Source: Microcaldota archaeon (GTDB taxonomy: Archaea; Micrarchaeota; Micrarchaeia; Micrarchaeales; CABMGC01). From it: a stretch of 64,000 nt of DNA. This document shows positions 61,159 through 64,000 of the stretch, piece by piece (position 1 is the stretch's first letter; each line of letters opens with the position of its first letter). Made by a program: the position numbers and the translations under genes. The stretch covers positions 67,471 to 131,470 of the forward strand of contig JAJYOL010000001.1 of the NCBI GenBank assembly GCA_021796225.1. Direction: 5' to 3'. The notes under the pieces were generated by a model, which saw only the letters and a program-made list of their open reading frames with translations, was not told the origin of the DNA and ran no database searches.

Positions 61159-62067
61159 ATGAAATCAAGACTGCAGTCTGCAATGGAATATCTTATGACA
61201 TATGGTTGGGCCATACTGGTGATAGGAGTAGTTCTTGGTGCATTGTATTATCTGGGGGTTTTCAACCCTGTAAATCTCGCTCCGCGCGAACATCCTGGAT
61301 CCTGTTCTGTTTACAGGCCTAACGGGCAATGGAATACAAGTTTCATAGGGCTTACCGGAACATGCAATTCCGGAATCCCGCAGTACGTTGCGAGTTTCAG
61401 CGGAAAAAACGGCTCATATATTTCTCTCGGGAATTCTACTCAACTGAGTCCTGAAAACGGAATAAACGGCGCAATGACCTTTTGCATGTGGTACAGGATA
61501 AATTCCGCTACAGGTTATGACGGACCGATGATAAAAGGGGAATTGGGTCCAAGCAAGGGCAACGCGTGGGAATACACGCTGGATCAAAATGGTGCACCAA
61601 CCTCCTTTACTATATGGAATGGTGCAGGAGTAAATGTTGCCTGGAAGAGTACGGTAAAATCCATGTCCTTGGTAGAGAAACAATGGCTCTTCTCGTGTTT
61701 TACATATAATTATACAGAAAAGTCCGATTATTATTATCTAAACGGAACCGAATATGCCGGTTCGTTTAATTCACTGGAAATGGGCTCTGCGGGTTCGGGT
61801 CTGCTTATAATAGGACAGGGGGAACACGGTCCATCAAACGTTTCGATATCTAACGTTCAGCTGTACAACAATTCTTTGAGTTCTGCAGACATAGGCCAGT
61901 TGTATACCGAAGGCATCGGCGGAGCACCAATCGCATTGTCGAGTCTTGTGGGCTGGTGGCCTCTCAACGGAAATGCTGATGACTATTCGGGAAATGGGCA
62001 AAATGGCGTTGCATACAATGTCACATTTACAGGTGCGTATCTCAGCGGCTATTCGATACCCGGATAA
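61159..62067 (+). CDS. Class III signal peptide (pilin-like) LamG protein, tandem copy
   Basis: The 302-residue product has MKSRLQSAMEYLMTYGWAIL, then YYLGVFNPVNLAPREHPGSC, a diverged form of the family cassette, and a lectin-like centre ending in GIGGAPI / WWPLNGN / DYSGN. ATG 61159 matches paralogue starts and lies 10 bases after the preceding stop; ATG 61153 is possible. Together with the previous gene it forms a second tandem pair. Confidence 0.87.
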   Translation: MKSRLQSAMEYLMTYGWAILVIGVVLGALYYLGVFNPVNLAPREHPGSCSVYRPNGQWNTSFIGLTGTCNSGIPQYVASFSGKNGSYISLGNSTQLSPENGINGAMTFCMWYRINSATGYDGPMIKGELGPSKGNAWEYTLDQNGAPTSFTIWNGAGVNVAWKSTVKSMSLVEKQWLFSCFTYNYTEKSDYYYLNGTEYAGSFNSLEMGSAGSGLLIIGQGEHGPSNVSISNVQLYNNSLSSADIGQLYTEGIGGAPIALSSLVGWWPLNGNADDYSGNGQNGVAYNVTFTGAYLSGYSIPG

Positions 62068-62143
62068 TTTCTTCAAACAAATGTGCGCAACAATTAAATA
62101 ATTGCGGACGAATGTACAATATATCTTGAAATCGGTGGGATTT

Positions 62144-63031
62144 GTGGTAAGCAATAAGGAACTGCAAAAAATAGCGGAGAAGGAAAGCAGAAACGAACTT
62201 ACCGATTATACGATATACAAAGAACTTTCACGCGTGAAAGCGCCTGCAAACATACGCGCAACATTTTCCCGGCTTTCCAGGATGGAGTACACGCACTATT
62301 TATTTTGGAAAAAATACTGCACGAATAAGAAAATACGTCCGATAACATTAAAAGTAAAATTCGTGCTGCTTCTGCGGCACGTTCTGGGTGCGTCATTTGC
62401 AATAAAATATCTGGAAGGCGGCGAAACACAGGCGATAGAAAAATACGAACGTCTCAGAAAAGCAGTTCTGAAAAAGGATATTCCTACCATAAACAAGATA
62501 ATAAAAGATGAAGAATACCACGAAAGGGCGTTTGCGGAAAAGGTAGAAACCAATTATGTAAAATATGTGTCTTTCGTAGTCCTTGGGCTTGCCGATGCAC
62601 TCGTGGAGATAGCCGGAATACATGCCGGTTCGCTTGGCATATACAATTCGACGCTTCTTACGGGGCTTGCGGGAATAATCGCTGGCGCGGCCGCGTCTCT
62701 TTCAATGGCATCAGCGGCATACGCACAAGCAAAACAGGGATTCAAAGGTTCCGCGAAGACCGCCGCACTTTATACTGGTTTTTCATATTTCGTCAGCGCG
62801 GTTATACTCGCATCGCCATATTTCGTAACCAAGCACATGCTCGCTGCCATAGTGGCAAGCATGGTGTTGGGCATGGGGATAATCTATTCGGTCAGCTGGT
62901 ATAATTCCATACTGTCCGGAAGCAAATTGAGAAAAGATTTCTTCGAACTCGCCGGAATAATGCTGGGTGCAACTATAGCGCTGTTCATACTAGGTTTCAT
63001 CATCAGGCACTTCCTCGGAATTTCCGTCTGA
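62144..63031 (+). CDS. Ferritin-like/VIT1 fusion, metal transporter
   Basis: The 295-residue product has an N-terminal ferritin-like helical domain (about 1-140) with E-x6-Y and RMEYTHYLFW and a DEEYHERAF motif (metal ligands Glu/His), joined to a VIT1/CCC1 membrane domain of about five helices (LGLADALVEIAGIHAGS...AGIIAGAAASLSMASAAYAQAKQ). VIT1-type proteins export or store Fe/Mn. GTG 62144 is chosen because GGTGGGA precedes it; the frame is open upstream with a TTG at 62102. Confidence 0.85.
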   Translation: MVSNKELQKIAEKESRNELTDYTIYKELSRVKAPANIRATFSRLSRMEYTHYLFWKKYCTNKKIRPITLKVKFVLLLRHVLGASFAIKYLEGGETQAIEKYERLRKAVLKKDIPTINKIIKDEEYHERAFAEKVETNYVKYVSFVVLGLADALVEIAGIHAGSLGIYNSTLLTGLAGIIAGAAASLSMASAAYAQAKQGFKGSAKTAALYTGFSYFVSAVILASPYFVTKHMLAAIVASMVLGMGIIYSVSWYNSILSGSKLRKDFFELAGIMLGATIALFILGFIIRHFLGISV

Positions 63032-63045
63032 GCGTCCTGGAGATT

Positions 63046-63549
63046 TTACGCCTGCAATTTCTTTGCCTTTCTACCGCGCTTGTTCTTACTGCCGCCACTT
63101 ATTTTCGTTTCTTCGTTTATCAGCACAACACTTGCCGTGCCCTTTTTGAAATATCTTGAAAGCGCCCATCCTATCAATCCTCCTGCCGTTCCGAGAATTA
63201 TCGAAAGGACGTCTATTTCCGCAATGTTGACAACGATGTTCTGTTCGAATTCCGCAAGCGTGTTCTGAACCGTCGCATTGAACGCTATTCCCGTATTGTT
63301 CAACGTCGCCGCACTACCGTGAAGGCTGAAAGCGATCATTACTGATATCATGTACCCGATCCAGATCCCTACGATTGCACCTATCAATGCGCCTACTATC
63401 GCGGAAACCTTCTTGTTGTCTTTCATCAGGTATCCCGCAACCGTGCTTCCAAGCAGCACGCTGAAGAAGCTTATTAAAAGTGAGCTAAGCCCTGCGACTA
63501 TCATACCTATTGCGAATCCCTTTACTATGTTCCTGTTTCTCGTGTTCAT
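63046..63549 (-). CDS. Small membrane protein, unknown
   Basis: The 167-residue product has about four hydrophobic stretches (two before and one or two after a Thr/Asn loop), Gly-rich helices (VGALIGAIVGIWIGYMI) and a basic Lys/Arg C-terminal tail. No family recognised with confidence; the Gly-rich pairs resemble DUF5518-type archaeal proteins. Its stop is 14 bases from the convergent VIT1 gene. Confidence 0.6.
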   Translation of the reverse strand: MNTRNRNIVKGFAIGMIVAGLSSLLISFFSVLLGSTVAGYLMKDNKKVSAIVGALIGAIVGIWIGYMISVMIAFSLHGSAATLNNTGIAFNATVQNTLAEFEQNIVVNIAEIDVLSIILGTAGGLIGWALSRYFKKGTASVVLINEETKISGGSKNKRGRKAKKLQA

Positions 63550-63647
63550 ACAACCGTCCTACGCCTAACTATATACCCGTCAATCTTTTTAAGGGGCTTG
63601 ATGCTTGCAAAAGCTTAATATGCTTCCCATGCATGAATTCGAATATC

Positions 63648-64000
63648 ATGCGCTTTGCCAGAAAACTTCCCATGCTCTTCGGTTCGATAATATTGGTAGA
63701 GCTTCTCGGTTCGATAGGCACCGTGTTTACCGCGCCTGAAATAACGTCATGGTATGCTACCTTGCAAAAACCGATATTCACTCCTCCTTCATGGGTGTTC
63801 GCGCCGGTATGGATAACACTCTTCGCACTTATCGGGATATCGTTATATCTGGTTCTGGAAAAAAGGCAAAGGCATCAGCGTGCCTTTCGCCTATCCGCCG
63901 CGGTCTTTTCAATACAGATGTTCCTTAACATACTGTGGTCTGCCTTATTCTTCGGGCTTCATTCACCGGCGCTCGGGCTCGCATGCATAATATTCCTGCT
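63648..64000 (+). CDS. TspO/MBR family protein, 3' end beyond the window
   Basis: The frame is open to the window end (117 codons seen). The product has SWYATLQKPIFTPPSWVFAPVW, the TspO hallmark, and then a conserved NILWSALFFGLHSPALG in a later helix; four of the expected five helices are visible. TspO proteins bind tetrapyrroles. ATG 63648 is used, with ATG 63633 in frame upstream. TATA-like AGCTTAATATGC lies about 32 bases before. Confidence 0.85.
   Translation, partial: MRFARKLPMLFGSIILVELLGSIGTVFTAPEITSWYATLQKPIFTPPSWVFAPVWITLFALIGISLYLVLEKRQRHQRAFRLSAAVFSIQMFLNILWSALFFGLHSPALGLACIIFL

Noticed and set aside
1-64000. CRISPR array, integrase or intact transposase
   Set aside because: No regular direct repeats with spacers and no recombinase or transposase frame was seen.

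Overview
The window is archaeal. Evidence seen directly: archaeal-type ribosomal proteins (eS4, eL19, eL32), RNase P subunit Rpp29, Hjc resolvase, archaeal DnaG, NreA, DUF373, an archaeal 7S (SRP) RNA, a tRNA-Ser whose intron forms a bulge-helix-bulge, TATA boxes about 25 bases before many starts, and class III (pilin-type) signal peptides. The repeated surface-protein start (SAMEYLMTYGWAIL), the compact layout and the gene mix suggest a DPANN archaeon, most likely Micrarchaeota/ARMAN-like. That placement is an inference from recall of such proteins, not a computed one.

Layout. 1-3800: a broken surface-protein gene, two tandem pilin-like LamG proteins, Hjc and a membrane protein. 3801-9545: a candidate structured RNA, DnaG, then CysN/CysD (sulfate activation), a sugar nucleotidyltransferase and UDP-sulfoquinovose synthase, which together look like a sulfosugar module. 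9852-16292: a double Lrp-type regulator, a second candidate RNA, a tiny zinc-finger gene, PyrF, a GHMP sugar kinase, a glycosyltransferase and DUF373. 16430-22291: intron-containing tRNA-Ser(UGA), an SDR, and a complete arginine deiminase pathway (arcB, arcC, permease, arcA). 22378-25996: a divergent HMG-CoA reductase, an IS605-like end fragment, a DUF4382-like surface protein and an FAD-synthase-like gene. 26170-32027: twelve-gene translation cluster from rnp1 to uS5. 32103-36626: LUD protein, LamG pilin, zinc ribbon plus MazG, and a small compositionally odd block ending at tRNA-Pro(CGG). 36635-39006: Xaa-Pro peptidase and NreA.

38993-46213 is the most interesting region: a nine-gene, AT-rich, overlapping operon with a VirB4/CedB-like ATPase, a second HerA-like ATPase, a VirB6/CedA-like polytopic protein, a VirB2/CedA1-like small hydrophobic protein and several small membrane proteins. 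It looks like a DNA-transfer (type IV secretion/Ced-like) machine with several unrecognised parts. It begins just past the 3' end of tRNA-Ser(GCU), which itself follows the SRP RNA gene by 8 bases.

46924-55738: a TRAM protein, an unknown gene, then a ten-subunit complex I operon (nuoA-B-C-D-H-I-J-K-L-N) without nuoM and without the NADH module EFG. 55855-64000: tRNA-Lys next to a class II LysRS, a SIMPL protein, NAD(P)H-hydrate dehydratase, a MenA-like prenyltransferase (possible quinone source for complex I), two more tandem LamG pilins, a ferritin/VIT1 fusion, a membrane protein and a truncated TspO.

Together the genes suggest a small-genome cell that respires through a quinone, can make ATP by arginine fermentation, decorates its surface (possibly with sulfosugars) and displays a variable family of pilin-like lectins. 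No rRNA, CRISPR array, integrase or intact transposase was seen.
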